Below are positions 33,864-43,474 of a DNA stretch of 64,000 nucleotides, piece by piece. The notes below the pieces were generated by a model. It made no database searches and had not been told where the DNA came from. It was given only the letters and a program-made list of their open reading frames with translations. The translations under genes were made by a program, and so were the position numbers. Numbering within the stretch: position 1 is the first letter of the stretch; each line of letters begins with the position of its first letter. The DNA lies in NCBI GenBank assembly GCA_003586115.2, contig QVOM02000021.1, positions 13,584,185-13,648,184 of the forward strand, written 5' to 3'. The DNA is from Salvator merianae (lineage: Eukaryota; Chordata; Lepidosauria; Squamata; Teiidae).

Positions 33864-35639
33864 TCATCCACAACAGGGCTGTGTTTTTTAATGGGGGCTG
33901 TATCTAAATGATACAATTCAGGTGATCCTCTGTCACCCAAAGTTTGAGTTTGAATGTAGGGGTGTCTCAGTTGCTGCCAGTTCCTGCCCAGTAACTCGGA
34001 AAAGGTCCACCAAACTTAGAGTGGGGAGTCCCACTCTTGATGTGCCTCACTGCAGGGTCTGGCATGTGGCATCAGCATAAAGATGCCCGGAGAGGGCAGG
34101 ATTTCACCCACCCTACTTTTTGTGTAGCTGGGAAGGAGTGGTCTGGGGCTGTGACATTCTGGATGGCCTCTTTAAGGGTTGGCTTTTGAAGAAAGAACAG
34201 TACATTGAATCGACAGTATGTTTGGAAGCAGCCTAGTTCATAAAAGATCTGGACTTAGTGATGAGAAGGTCTGCAAAGAATTCCATAGGACCTCTACCAG
34301 CTTGTGAGCATTGGATCAAACATTGTATCACTTCACATATACACTGATGGAATCTAAACAAGCAGTTAATGATTAGGAGAAGATATCCCGGGACTAAAAC
34401 TTTGAACCAGTCTGTGTTGGATGGGGGACAGAAAAGTAAAATCAGCAGAACTGTGACTAAATATTGCATCTGAAATTTTTTAATTAAGAGGGAGGTATGC
34501 TATTCATGGAGTGCAGAAAGTGGATAAATGTAATAACAGAAGAATTAAGTCAAAAAGCACTGGTTCATATAATGGGTTGTTAAAACATTGGAATTTGCAA
34601 ACAGAAGATTTTGGTATGGCCACTAACTTGGTTGTTTTAAAAAATAACTGGACAAGCTAATGACATGTAAGTCTATTAAGGCAACAAGACATTATGGCCA
34701 TGTTACAGTCTTCAAGGTCAGAGTTGTCCTTCCCAATTGCTGGAAAACTATAGTAGGGTCAGGGCAAATGCCCTCATGTTCTGCGTATGATCTGCTTGAC
34801 TAAAGTAGCAGAATTCTTGAGTAAGAGATACCTCTGTTTAAACCAGGTAGGCTTCTGTGTTCTTACCCAGACAGTGCAATCACTGCTATCCAAACAGAAG
34901 ACTGGAGGATCAGAAACGACAAGCTCGACTGTTTCCTTCCCCCTTTATCTTGCATGCTTTAACTAAAAAAAAAGAAAAATCTGTTCTCTCATGTCCCATG
35001 TTTTTTAAAAGGACATGGATGGATAATAGAAATGGACTATAAATGCAACATTAAAATTTGCTGTGTAATCACATATTGCTTACATTCAGCTGGAAGTTTG
35101 TGATGGATCATTTGTTTAATATACAAGGCATTACATTGTGCAGGCTAAATTGTCCTTGACGTTAATTCACTGTAAGCTATGATGCTTGTAGCTACCTGAC
35201 TGTTGTAACAATTAAACCTAGTTTTTCTTTCCCATTTGGAGTCTTTAATGTAAATAGCTTGGATTAAACAATAAGTGGTTATTAATGACAAATGTGGGGA
35301 AAAAAGTGGAAACAGTTTGCTAAGGCAGATGATAATATCATACAGATACAATAAAGGTTTCTCCATAAAAATAATATTTTTCCTGATTGCTGTGCCTGCT
35401 AGTAACTTGTATTCCCTAATACAATGTATTAGATAAGGCCCAGGAGAGAAAATGAAAACCCACTCTTTTAGCTATCAAGACAGTTACAGGCTACATCCTG
35501 TTTTGTCTTCAGTTTAAATCTCTCCTGACATTATTTATGCTGGCACATGGGTTTTTGGCTTATTGTCAGTGGCACAACAGAAATGTCTAAGGTGGGGATG
35601 TTTATAAGCCCAATTACCAGATTCTCTCTCTTTTTAAAA
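33864..35639. other. Intergenic sequence, no gene recognised
   Basis: No exon or RNA gene was recognised. The first eight bases downstream of the hAT-like element are its right target duplication (33856-33863). Homopolymer A near 34966-34979. Confidence 0.45.
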
Positions 35640-35947
35640 ATATAATTTTATTAAATGTTTTTTTTCTGACTACATTAAGAATAATAAAAAGGTATACAAG
35701 ATAAAAGATGATATATTAACAGTTATGAAAATTAATAACCTAAAGAAGAAAAAAGAATAATTAAGAATGACTTCTCATCTCAGTCCTAGTGATAATATAT
35801 ACATTTATTATCATACCTCCACTAGGTAGTTTAACAGTTACATTTTGTTTATGCCACTCATGAAATCTGGGATAGCCCCTGTACTGACTCCAATGATCAT
35901 GTGATCTTTGGACCAGCTTCCGGGTTTTCTGATGGCTAGGAATTAAA
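35640..35947 (-). mobile_element. Possible L1-type LINE 3' UTR, antisense
   Basis: The text 'tttaaaaatataattttatt', 'aaaaggtatacaagataaaa', 'agaataattaagaatgactt' resembles antisense L1 3' UTR sequence in squamates. The resemblance is from memory and is AT-rich, so the call is weak. Confidence 0.35.
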
Positions 35948-36438
35948 GGCCTGTTCGCACTTACCATGGTAGAATGTTCTAACCAGCACAGTTCGGGCCG
36001 GTTGGGCTCAGGTACAAAGAGAAGTCTTCGCACCTGTCAGCACTGGAACACTCCACAAGCTGACCAGCACTGGACGCAGTGCGAATGGGAATGCACTACT
36101 TTGGTAGCTGTGTTCGAACCCAGAGGTGCTGTGTTCGAACTTGTGTCTGAAAAGGCCACCAGGATCCGGACTCCAAGGTCTGAACCAGGGTGCAAACTGT
36201 CAGACTGTGCCTGTGCAGCCCCGCCAACCCCACCCTGACACCATTTTGAACCCAGAAATGGTGCAAATGCACCTTCCCTGATCCTCATCTGATCGCACAG
36301 GTCGGGTTGGAGACTACAATTTAGTTGATCACAGCTGGTTGGATTCAGGTAAGCATCAGGTGGGCTTCAGTAGATTTTGAGTCAGCTTGGGCTGTTTGCA
36401 AGTGCGAATCCTGTGTTCTAGCTAAGCACGAACAGGCC
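35948..36438. mobile_element. Family-J DNA element with clear TIRs, 491 bp
   Basis: The left end 'ggcctgttcgcacttacc' pairs with the right end 'gctaagcacgaacaggcc' as an inverted repeat. The interior is GC-rich with repeated 'ctgtgttcgaac' and 'cagcactgga' text. The same type of end occurs at 54459 ('gggcctgtttgcacttacc'). No convincing target duplication was found in the flanks ('gaattaaa' / 'caaagttt'). The overlapping 83-90 codon frames inside are not supported. Confidence 0.65.
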
Positions 36439-37025
36439 CAAAGTTTCTGGCGTTAGAGCCCTAGGGGAACCCATTTTAGTGGCACAATTTGGTGTGCTGT
36501 TAAATGGGTCCCCCTGCTAAACCAGAACAGGGAAGTATGCACCCTTCCACATGCTTCGTTGTTCCATTCCAGAGGCCTCTGGACTGTCAGTAGATCTGTT
36601 ACAACAGGTCTACCAGCGTCCTGGTCTAGGCAGGTCTACACTCTGTCTAATGCAGACAGAGAGGCCTGACAGGGGCAGCTGCCCCATAAACTACACCAAC
36701 AGTGTAGTGGAAGAGAGGTCTCTGGACTCCTTGCTGACCTGGTCCAAAAGTAAGTGCAGAAAGACCCCACAAAAGTGTATTGTTCTTTGTTTTCTTTCTG
36801 CCTTATATAGCTAATTAGAGTTCGGGTATTTCATATCTAAATGCATTCTCAATAGGTAGTTCACCTTAAGATGCTTCTCTCCATGTGCAACCACTTAATG
36901 TGCACTTCACTAACTAGAGTTAGGGTTTATAACTGTGCATATTCTGCATATTCTGTGCATATTCTGAATACTCTGGATGAGATTAACACCCTAGTAGGCA
37001 AACACAAATTTTCCAACGTAGGCTG
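36439..37025. other. Intergenic sequence, possible degraded element
   Basis: 'agtagatctgttacaacagg', 'tctaccagcg' at 36589-36618 resembles the hairpin motif of family D. Otherwise nothing recognised. Confidence 0.35.
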
Positions 37026-37566
37026 CATTCACATGCTGTAAACAAAAGCTCCTTTATGGTGGCTTGGAGATGATCCATGGGTGAGGTCATTTGTATGCCA
37101 GTCTGCCCATCCCACTCAAGGGCCCCGTTCAGATGGGCTAGTGAGAGTTGTGGTGACCCACTGCTAACCCTTTTGGAGACCATCACAATAGTATGTCATG
37201 GCTGTGTTGTCAGAGCAGCCTGTACGGCATTTTATGCCCCCACAGCATGATATTTGTCCACATATATGACAAACATTCCAGCACCGTGACAGTGCCGTGT
37301 GTCAGATGGTTGCCTGAGTCAGCACTGGAAGAAGTATGTACTCTCCCATTCCATCACTTTCCACATATCTGTGACAGTGTACACACTCATGTGCTCCAGG
37401 AGTCACAAAGGTATGCGCCAGCCCCCTTAGCAAGGTTGTCTGATCATTGCCCAGACCAGAAAAGGTGAATTAGAGATGGGATGAGAATACAAGTGCCACA
37501 TGCTACTATATCTACGGTGCTTTTGAGGCACCTTTTTTTCCTTTTTTTTGCTAAGTGTGAACACAG
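37026..37566. mobile_element. Family-F element, longest copy, 541 bp
   Basis: The left end 'attcacatgctgtaaacaaa' pairs with the right end 'ttttttttgctaagtgtgaa'. Core text 'gtatgccagtctgcccatcc' and 'accagaaaaggtgaattaga' matches the copies at 40686 and 61408. Here about 310 bp of extra sequence ('ggccccgttcagatgggcta' onward, about 37121-37435) separates the two core halves, either a deletion in the other copies or an insertion here. Confidence 0.6.
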
Positions 37567-38559
37567 AGTCTTCTAAAAACAACAGTGAAATCTTAATTCT
37601 TTTTTATTTTATTGTATATATACAAACATATACATGTATTTAGTTTCATATACAAATAAAAAATAATAATAATAAAAAAAATGACTTAACAGCTGCTAAC
37701 ACCGTACAGTTCATCTAGATATACGGTCTGTAAATAAATTAAATGCATTGATATCAGGTAAATATTGTTTACATAAGGAGCTTGAATGATGTAATAATGG
37801 AGTCCACACATTAAAGAAATCAACTTTAGGTGTATTATCTTGCTTTTTTACTAAGTTATATATAATAAATTCCATATTTGCATATTCCCAAAGGATCTTA
37901 TAACACCATTTTAAGGAAAATAAACTTTCATCCTTCCAAGAATGAATAATTACTAGTTTTGGCCCTAGAAGACAATAGTTAACAAACTGTTTGTTTAATG
38001 AAATCTTAATTCTTGCTGTCTTCCTTAACTTTTCCAGAGCAGGAAGGGATCCCTCAATTAAGCTGATGTTTTGTCAGATGATGATGTTTCTCCTACCCCG
38101 GTAAAAAAATATCCCAGAACTGCATTTCCTTCACCCCACCTTCATTATAATGCAGAGTTTAAATAACTTCCTTTTTTGGACTAGACTTTCCATAGTTCTT
38201 AACCACAATTGTCTTTGCCTACTTTAGCTAAGGATATACCAGCTGATTATTATCGGTAAAACTCTGTAGATTTGTATTTTATATTCCCAAAGTTTTAGTT
38301 TTAGGAGATGCGGTACATGCCAAAATGGCACTGAAATTTAATACCTGCACCTGCAGGCATGGACTTTGTGTGAACTTTATCCCATTCTAAGGTGGAAAGT
38401 GCAAAAAGCTCTGATGTCGCTTTTGGAATGCAGAAGTGTTGTTTGAAGTGATGATCTGAGGTGCCTGCAGCAATAGCAGGAAATTGTGTTTTGTAGAAAT
38501 GGTACCTAAGACACTGAGGTTTTTTTAAGACCTGAAGAAACACATCCTCCCATACAGTC
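37567..38559. other. AT-rich sequence, possible antisense LINE remnant, no gene recognised
   Basis: From 37595 to 38010 the strand is A/T-rich with 'taataataataaaaaaa' and 'cattcttggaagga' in complement, reminiscent of LINE 3' regions in antisense, but no protein block could be read. The remainder is unique. Confidence 0.35.
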
Positions 38560-38934
38560 CTGCTTCTCACCTGAGATCTTCTGAGGAGGCCCTCTTAGAA
38601 ATAACATCCCACGATGAGACTGCTGGCTTGCTGGCTAGAGAAAGGGCCTTCTCCATGGTGGCCCCCAAGCTCTGGAACAGTCTTCCTTCAGAAATACACC
38701 ATATTCAGTTATTGTTCACTTTTTGGTGTTTAGTAAAAATGTTTGTTCTCCCAGACCTTTGATAATTAGTCTTGCTGTTTCCCCCACCCATATTATGGAT
38801 GGATTATTTTTTTTTGAGAAAAACTTCAAATGGTTTTATCTCATCTTCATTTTATCTGTTCAGTGCCCTGAGATTTTGGTATAGGGTGGTATAAAAATAA
38901 AATAAACAAACAAATAAAATAAAATATTGAACGT
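38560..38934 (+). mobile_element. L2-type LINE 3' end
   Basis: The plus strand reads ERAFSMVAPKLWNSLPSEIH (from about 38638), the C-terminal motif of L2/CR1-group ORF2. The 3' UTR contains 'cagtgccctgagattttggt', 'atagggtggtataaaaat' and an 'aaataaacaaacaaataaaa' tail. 5'-truncated and non-functional. Confidence 0.75.
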
Positions 38935-38972
38935 GCCCCATGGTGTGTAGACACAGCCTTAAGGTTAAGTAA
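38935..38972. mobile_element. Left remnant of a family-B MITE, interrupted
   Basis: 'gtgtagacacagccttaagg' lies where a family-B left terminus should be, given the clear right half at 40050-40150. Only about 30 bases remain before the insertion point at 38973. Resemblance of this left piece is weak; the right half is good. Confidence 0.4.
38965..38972. repeat. 8-bp target site duplication, left copy
   Basis: 'ttaagtaa' is repeated exactly at 40042-40049, immediately outside both termini of the 1069-bp element. Confidence 0.92.
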
Positions 38973-40041
38973 TAGGGGTGTGCACGAAGTTTCGTGCCAC
39001 TCGGATTTTCGTCGAATTTCGTGATTTGGTTCCCTTCGCATCGAATGCGAAGGGAAACAAAGATCACGAAATGCGAATTGCGAAGGTCCCTCAACTTTCG
39101 ATGCATTTCGGGACCTTCGCAATTTGCCTCTGTCTCATCCCCCTAGGCTGTCAGCGGTCTAGGGGAAATGAGAGACAGCGAGCGGGAGAGGAGGGCGATC
39201 AGCGGAAGGACGGGGTTCCCTTCCTTTGCCTTATTCTCCCTCCTCTGCCGTCGCCGCCTGACTCAGCCGGCGGGAGAGGAGGGCGATCAGCGAAAGGAGG
39301 GGTTTCCCTTCCTTTCCCTTATTCTCCCTCCTCTGTCGTCGCCGCCTGACTCAGCCGGCGGGAGAGGAGGGCGATCAGCGAAAGGAGGGGTTTCCCTTCC
39401 TTTCCCTTATTCTCCCTCTTCTGCCGTCGCCGCCTGACTCAGTCGGCGGGAGAGGAGGGCGATCAGCGAAAGGAGGGGTTTCCCTTCCTTTCCCTTATTC
39501 TCCCTCTTCTGCCGTCGCCGCCTGACTCAGCCGGCGGGAGAGGAGGGCGATCAGCGAAAGGAGGGGTTTCCCTTCCTTTCCCTTATTCTCCCTCTTCTGC
39601 CGTCGCCGCCTGACTCAGCCGGCGGGAGAGGAGGGCGATCAGCGAAAGGAGGGGTTTCCCTTCCTTTCCCTTATTCTCCCTCTTCTGCCGTCGCCGCCTG
39701 ACTCAGACGGCGGGAGAGGAGGGCGATCAGCGAAAGGAAGGGGTTTCCCTCCTCTCCCGCTCGCTGTCTCTCATTCCCCCTAGTCTGTTAGTCCCACGCG
39801 CACACTGACAGACTGGGGGGGGGGGAAATGAGAGAGAGGCGAGCGCCGTCGGAAACAGAGAAATCAAGGCGAAGGATCTTTTCTTCGCCTTGATTCCTCT
39901 GCTTCAGGTCGAGGCGAAAATCTTCGCCACGAACACGAAGGGCTTCATTTTCGCACATATTTTTTTTGTGCGAAAACGAAGCCCCGTAGCTTCGCAGGAA
40001 TGCGAAGCGAAAGGGGAAAAGTGCATTCGTGCACACCCCTA
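38973..40041. mobile_element. hAT-like element with 88-bp internal array, 1069 bp, inverse copy of the 32575 family
   Basis: The left end 'taggggtgtgcacgaag' pairs with the right end 'ttcgtgcacaccccta'. The exact duplication 'ttaagtaa' flanks it. The left subterminal arm ('cttcgcatcgaatgcgaagg', 'gggaccttcgcaatttgcc') is the reverse complement of the right arm of the 32575 element. The right arm ('gaagcagaggaatcaaggcg' in complement, 'cgcaggaatgcgaagcgaaa') matches that element's left arm. The two are therefore one family in opposite orientations. One hairpin of the 145-bp type survives at about 39750-39860. No transposase. Confidence 0.9.
39181..39757. repeat. 88-bp tandem array, about 6.5 copies
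   Basis: The phrase 'ggcgggagaggagggcgatc' restarts at 39269, 39357, 39445, 39533, 39621 and 39709, always 88 bases apart; a variant first unit starts at 39181. Each unit continues 'agcgaaaggaggggtttccc', 'ttattctccctcttctgccg', 'tcgccgcctgactcag'. Units are nearly identical to one another, so the array has been homogenised or expanded recently. As 88 is not a multiple of 3, the frames read through it (for example 39168-39437) are artefacts. Confidence 0.93.
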
Positions 40042-40049
40042 TTAAGTAA

Positions 40050-40150
40050 TGAACAAGGAAAAAGGTTTGTCACTTTGCTGATGTGTTCTTTTCTCTCTGA
40101 AGGTTGATTGAAGGTGGATTAAAACTTAGGTGCAGCCAGGACTTTTATTA
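40050..40150. mobile_element. Right half of the interrupted family-B MITE
   Basis: 'cactttgctgatgtgttctt', 'ctctgaaggttgattgaagg', 'tggattaaaacttaggtgca' is the right arm of family B (compare 2060-2130). It begins immediately after the target duplication of the hAT-like element, so that element inserted into this MITE. Confidence 0.65.
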
Positions 40151-40685
40151 CCCTCAGGGAACTGCAGCCAAAGCTGGATAGAAATTATTGCATAAGCTGA
40201 AGAACTAAGCTTTACTATAGGGCCACGTTTTCTTTTGCGTTATGTTTCCAGAGAATTCTCCCACCCTTACGGCAAACATATTCTCATTTTCTTACAAATG
40301 CTGTCAAACGGGATACTGTTTACATGTCTGAAATCGAAAGATAAGAAACGGCTTACTGTTGTGCATATGGGATCTCTGCCCATTTACGTACCAGGCAGAA
40401 CTTGTATCAGTCTTATGTTGACATTGCCAATTGCCAGGAACGTAGTGAAAGTGTACACATTTTGAAGCAAAGAGTTCCCAAAAGTTTTGTGTGTGCAAGA
40501 GATCAAGCAGGGTAAGTGTTCTGTATTTTCTGGCACTACATGATTATCTATTATATTTCTTTCGCATTGCTTTTAGATACGAGATCAGAACAATAATTTA
40601 CAGTTATGGCAGCCAGAAATTGATCAAGTGGGAGAGACAGAAATGTGTGTTTAAGTCCTTGCGAAAAACAACAGGATTTTGACTA
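40151..40685. other. Intergenic sequence, no gene recognised
   Basis: A 76-codon plus frame (40235-40465) and a 63-codon frame (40491-40682) show no domain. Nothing else recognised. Confidence 0.4.
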
Positions 40686-40900
40686 AGCCTGTGTTCTCGG
40701 GCAATAAAACAGTGCTCCTCTCCGAGATGGTTGGCAGATAAGATGGTTGGTTCATGTGCCAGTCTGCCCTTCCCCCTTCTCATAAACATTCTTGCCTAGA
40801 AAAGGCGAATAGAGATTGGCTGAGAACACAAAGGCCATATGCTACTGTGCTCAAGAGACTTCTGAGACACTTTTATTTTTGCTGCATGTGAATGCTCCTA
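40686..40900. mobile_element. Family-F element, short copy
   Basis: Core 'gtgccagtctgcccttcccc', 'cttctcataaacattcttgc', 'ctagaaaaggcgaatagaga' is shared with 37080-37480 and 61473-61545. The right end 'ttttgctgcatgtgaatgc' is the inverse of the left ends of the copies at 37026 and 61408. Left end 'ctgtgttctcgggcaat' is diverged. Confidence 0.6.
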
Positions 40901-41835
40901 AATTGCATTCTGCTGATTTCAACAGACAGAAAGTGAAACCTAAAATTAATTGAGCCTAGTTTTTGTCTAGATTATGGGGGGATTGTCCTTTTTATGGGTG
41001 GCTGATGCAGTATTCTCTCTCTCCAAAATATATGAATGTGGAGAGTGTATCTGAGGTATTCTAAGGACAGAAGGCACTGCAGTCTCTCTGAATTATTGTG
41101 AAAGTGCTTTCTTTGCTGGTGGAGATCCGAAATACTGGACATTACTAATTTTCTGTTGCAGTAGCATTGAAAATATAGGCATGGGAAACTTCTGACAAGT
41201 CCAGATGTTGGTGATTCCCAACTTTAGGCAGCCACATACAGCATGGCCAATGGTCAAAGACAATGGGAATTGTAGTCTAACAATATCTGTAGAACTGGAG
41301 GTTGTTTCCATACTTACCTCCCTTGGAGCAGTTTCACTAGTCTGCTCCAGCCTGTACCCATCCAAGCCCAGCGGGTGCCGTCTGCATTGCAAGGGCTGGA
41401 ATGCCATTGTTGCAGTCCAACACTGGCAGCAAAGCAGATGCTCCAGGAGAGGCATGCTTTCACTTCCAGCATCACCCACCCTTCCCTGTGATTTGCCCAT
41501 GTCCCTGTCACTCTAATGCTGCATCTGGTGTGCAAGGATGGGGCTGAACTACGTCTGTGTCAGGGTTCCGAAGATGATCGTTGAAGGAACAATGGATAAT
41601 GCTGCAGCCCTGTCTTTGAAATTGGAGCTTATCTTTGAAGCCTATGTAAGCGTCAAAGATGGGGCTGCAGCATTTTTCTTATTCCAGACCAGGGGTGGAA
41701 GTACCAATGCCTGAACTAGAACAGGCAGCATTAGTATGCCTGCAGACCTTTTCAAACAGGTTCACCACTAAGATGGGATAGGGAACCTTTAGGATGTTTC
41801 TGGACCAGAATGGTGCTAGTCCTATGCAGACAAAG
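40901..41835. other. Intergenic sequence with repeat fragments, no gene recognised
   Basis: 41205-41312 carries 'atgggaattgtagtctaaca' / 'atatctgtagaactggagg', a motif common in amniote interspersed repeats. 41340-41430 ('tgcattgcaagggctggaat') resembles the interior of family-E elements at 50470 and 53010. The 135-, 103- and 73-codon frames here overlap on both strands and are not supported. Confidence 0.4.
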
Positions 41836-42013
41836 GCCCTTTCTGCACTTGGTCTTATTGTGGATAATATTCCAGGATAGGGACCTGCCATTCACATGCT
41901 AGTGCAAACTATGAAAGGTCATGCCCAGGGCCTACCATAGTCTACACTAGCATGCAGATGGCAGGTCCCTATTCTGAGATATAATCCAGAATAAGGCCCA
42001 GTGCAGAAAGGGC
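41836..42013. mobile_element. Family-A palindromic MITE, best preserved copy, 178 bp
   Basis: The left end 'gccctttctgcacttgg' and right end 'ccagtgcagaaagggc' are inverted. The palindrome continues inward through 'ggatagggacctgccattca', 'catgctagtgcaaac' and its complement 'cactagcatgcagatggcag', 'gtccctattc'. The flanks are an exact 5-bp repeat 'caaag' at 41831-41835 and 42014-42018. This copy fixes the register used to judge the other members. The transposase superfamily is not identified. Confidence 0.85.
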
Positions 42014-42189
42014 CAAAGTGTCCTAGTGAACAGTTGTTCCAGTATACCAGAAACGTGTGGAAAGGCTCAGAATTTGATTGAGGATCATGAGAGTTGTAGT
42101 ACAAAAAAGAACTTATCCAATGTTTATGCACAATGATCATAATTCTGTTGACCTATATGATCCTGACAAGTGGAACAAGTGCTGTTTTG

Positions 42190-42312
42190 TAGACTATTCG
42201 TAGTGGCATTTATATTCCACCTTTCTTCCAAAGAGCTCAAGATGGTCACATAATTCTCCTCACCTTCATTTTGTCCTGTAAGGAATGTTATGCTGAGAGT
42301 CAGTAATTGGTA
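42190..42312 (-). mobile_element. SINE tail fragment, antisense
   Basis: 'tttatattccacctttcttc', 'caaagagctcaagatggtca' and 'tcattttgtcctg' match the tail half of the second SINE type (compare 12110 and 48565). The tRNA-like head is missing. Confidence 0.5.
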
Positions 42313-43415
42313 AAAAAAATCATACAGTTTATTCAGCAGCCAAGTAGGCTTCAAAGTCAGGAACTCCTAATCCTAGTCAGATACTCTAGACATACACTAT
42401 ATTGACTGGTCCTTCCAGAACACTGGTATGATCAGAGGAAAATTGCAATTGATTGTATGAATAGACTCATAGGCAGGATCTGTACATGCACGTTGTCCCA
42501 CACTGTGCAAAGTTGATTATGTGCTGGATCAAAGGATCCAGTCCAAGATCAGAGGGTGGCTGCCTGTGCAGGAAGGGTTGTCTGCCTTGTGGTACCTCAG
42601 CCTGGCCCAACTTTGGTGGCTGGGAAGAAAAGTCCCAGCCTCTGAAATTTCTGGCCTGGGCTTCTTTAGTTGGGCTCCCAGAAGCAGACCACTTCTGGGC
42701 CCAGTTGCACAGGGTTCTTTACACATGAGTGGCTGTGTTGGTCTACTGCCACTGCTTTTAAGTGGTCTCTCATTGGAGTGGGCTCTGGTGTCATTTTCTC
42801 ACCAAGTGTCACTCCAACATCACATCCATGCGGACATGGCTGTTCCTGGGAGGTATGGCCTCCTAGTGTACTGCTCAACAATGTGAACATGGTATTCCTC
42901 ATCCGGGCAAGCAGTCCCACATGGAAACAGCCATAGTCTGAAAAATCTTTGCTATATCAAACTGTTTTATCAATTGATTGTCAGGGCTGGGCAAACTCCA
43001 AACCTGCAGAAGTTGTTGAACCCTTTCTTGCCGTTAGCCAGACCACCTGGGTTTCTTGGGAGTTCTAGTTCAGCAACATCTGGATAACATAGTTTTCCCA
43101 CTCATGATATATGTGGCATTTAATGAGTCATGAACTGTTTGCACATGCAGAATCATCACTTGATGGTGCAATCATCAGGTGATGAAAGTAAACATAGGGA
43201 CTGGCTCCTAACTCATAGGATAGAGTACTTTTCCATGGGGAATGCATAATTTCTGCACATAGTAATGTCTTTCTACTTCTTTGCCTTTTCAGTTTCTAAA
43301 AAAAAGAGATGTATAAATGCTATTTTTTATTTATGCATCGTTTTAGAAGCCCTTCTGTCCTTTCTTAATTGCTTGAATGCATTGGTTTATATCCATAAAA
43401 GGCCCTGCTATGAAT
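42313..43415. other. Intergenic sequence with a GC-rich degraded element at about 42475-42930
   Basis: 42475-42930 is GC-richer and contains 'agaagcagaccacttctggg' and two partly complementary ends ('cacgttgtcccacactgtgc', 'agcagtcccacatgg'), like a family-D/G element. 42983-43105 holds 'ttgggagttctagttcagca' / 'acatctggataacatag', a common amniote repeat motif. Frames of 121, 88 and 84 codons overlap on both strands and are not supported. Confidence 0.4.
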
Positions 43416-43474
43416 AGCCAATCATCCAATCATCCAGCCAATCAACTAACCAGCCAACCAACCAACCAACCAAT
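43416..43474. repeat. Degenerate (CCAA)n / (ATCC)n microsatellite
   Basis: 'ccaatcatccaatcatccag' passes into 'ccaaccaaccaaccaaccaa'. Confidence 0.85.

Noticed and set aside
35948..36438. Target duplication for the family-J element
   Set aside because: Flanks 'gaattaaa' and 'caaagttt' do not match at 8 or 5 bp in any register tried; only the inverted ends support the element.
38978..39437. Plus-strand frames of 123 and 89 codons with repeated peptide segments
   Set aside because: They are read-through of the 88-bp tandem array. Since 88 is not divisible by 3 the frame cycles, and the frame lies wholly inside the hAT-like element.
39181..39757. Regular repeats resembling a CRISPR array
   Set aside because: The units are contiguous 88-bp tandem copies with no variable spacers, inside a eukaryotic transposon in a reptile-like genome.
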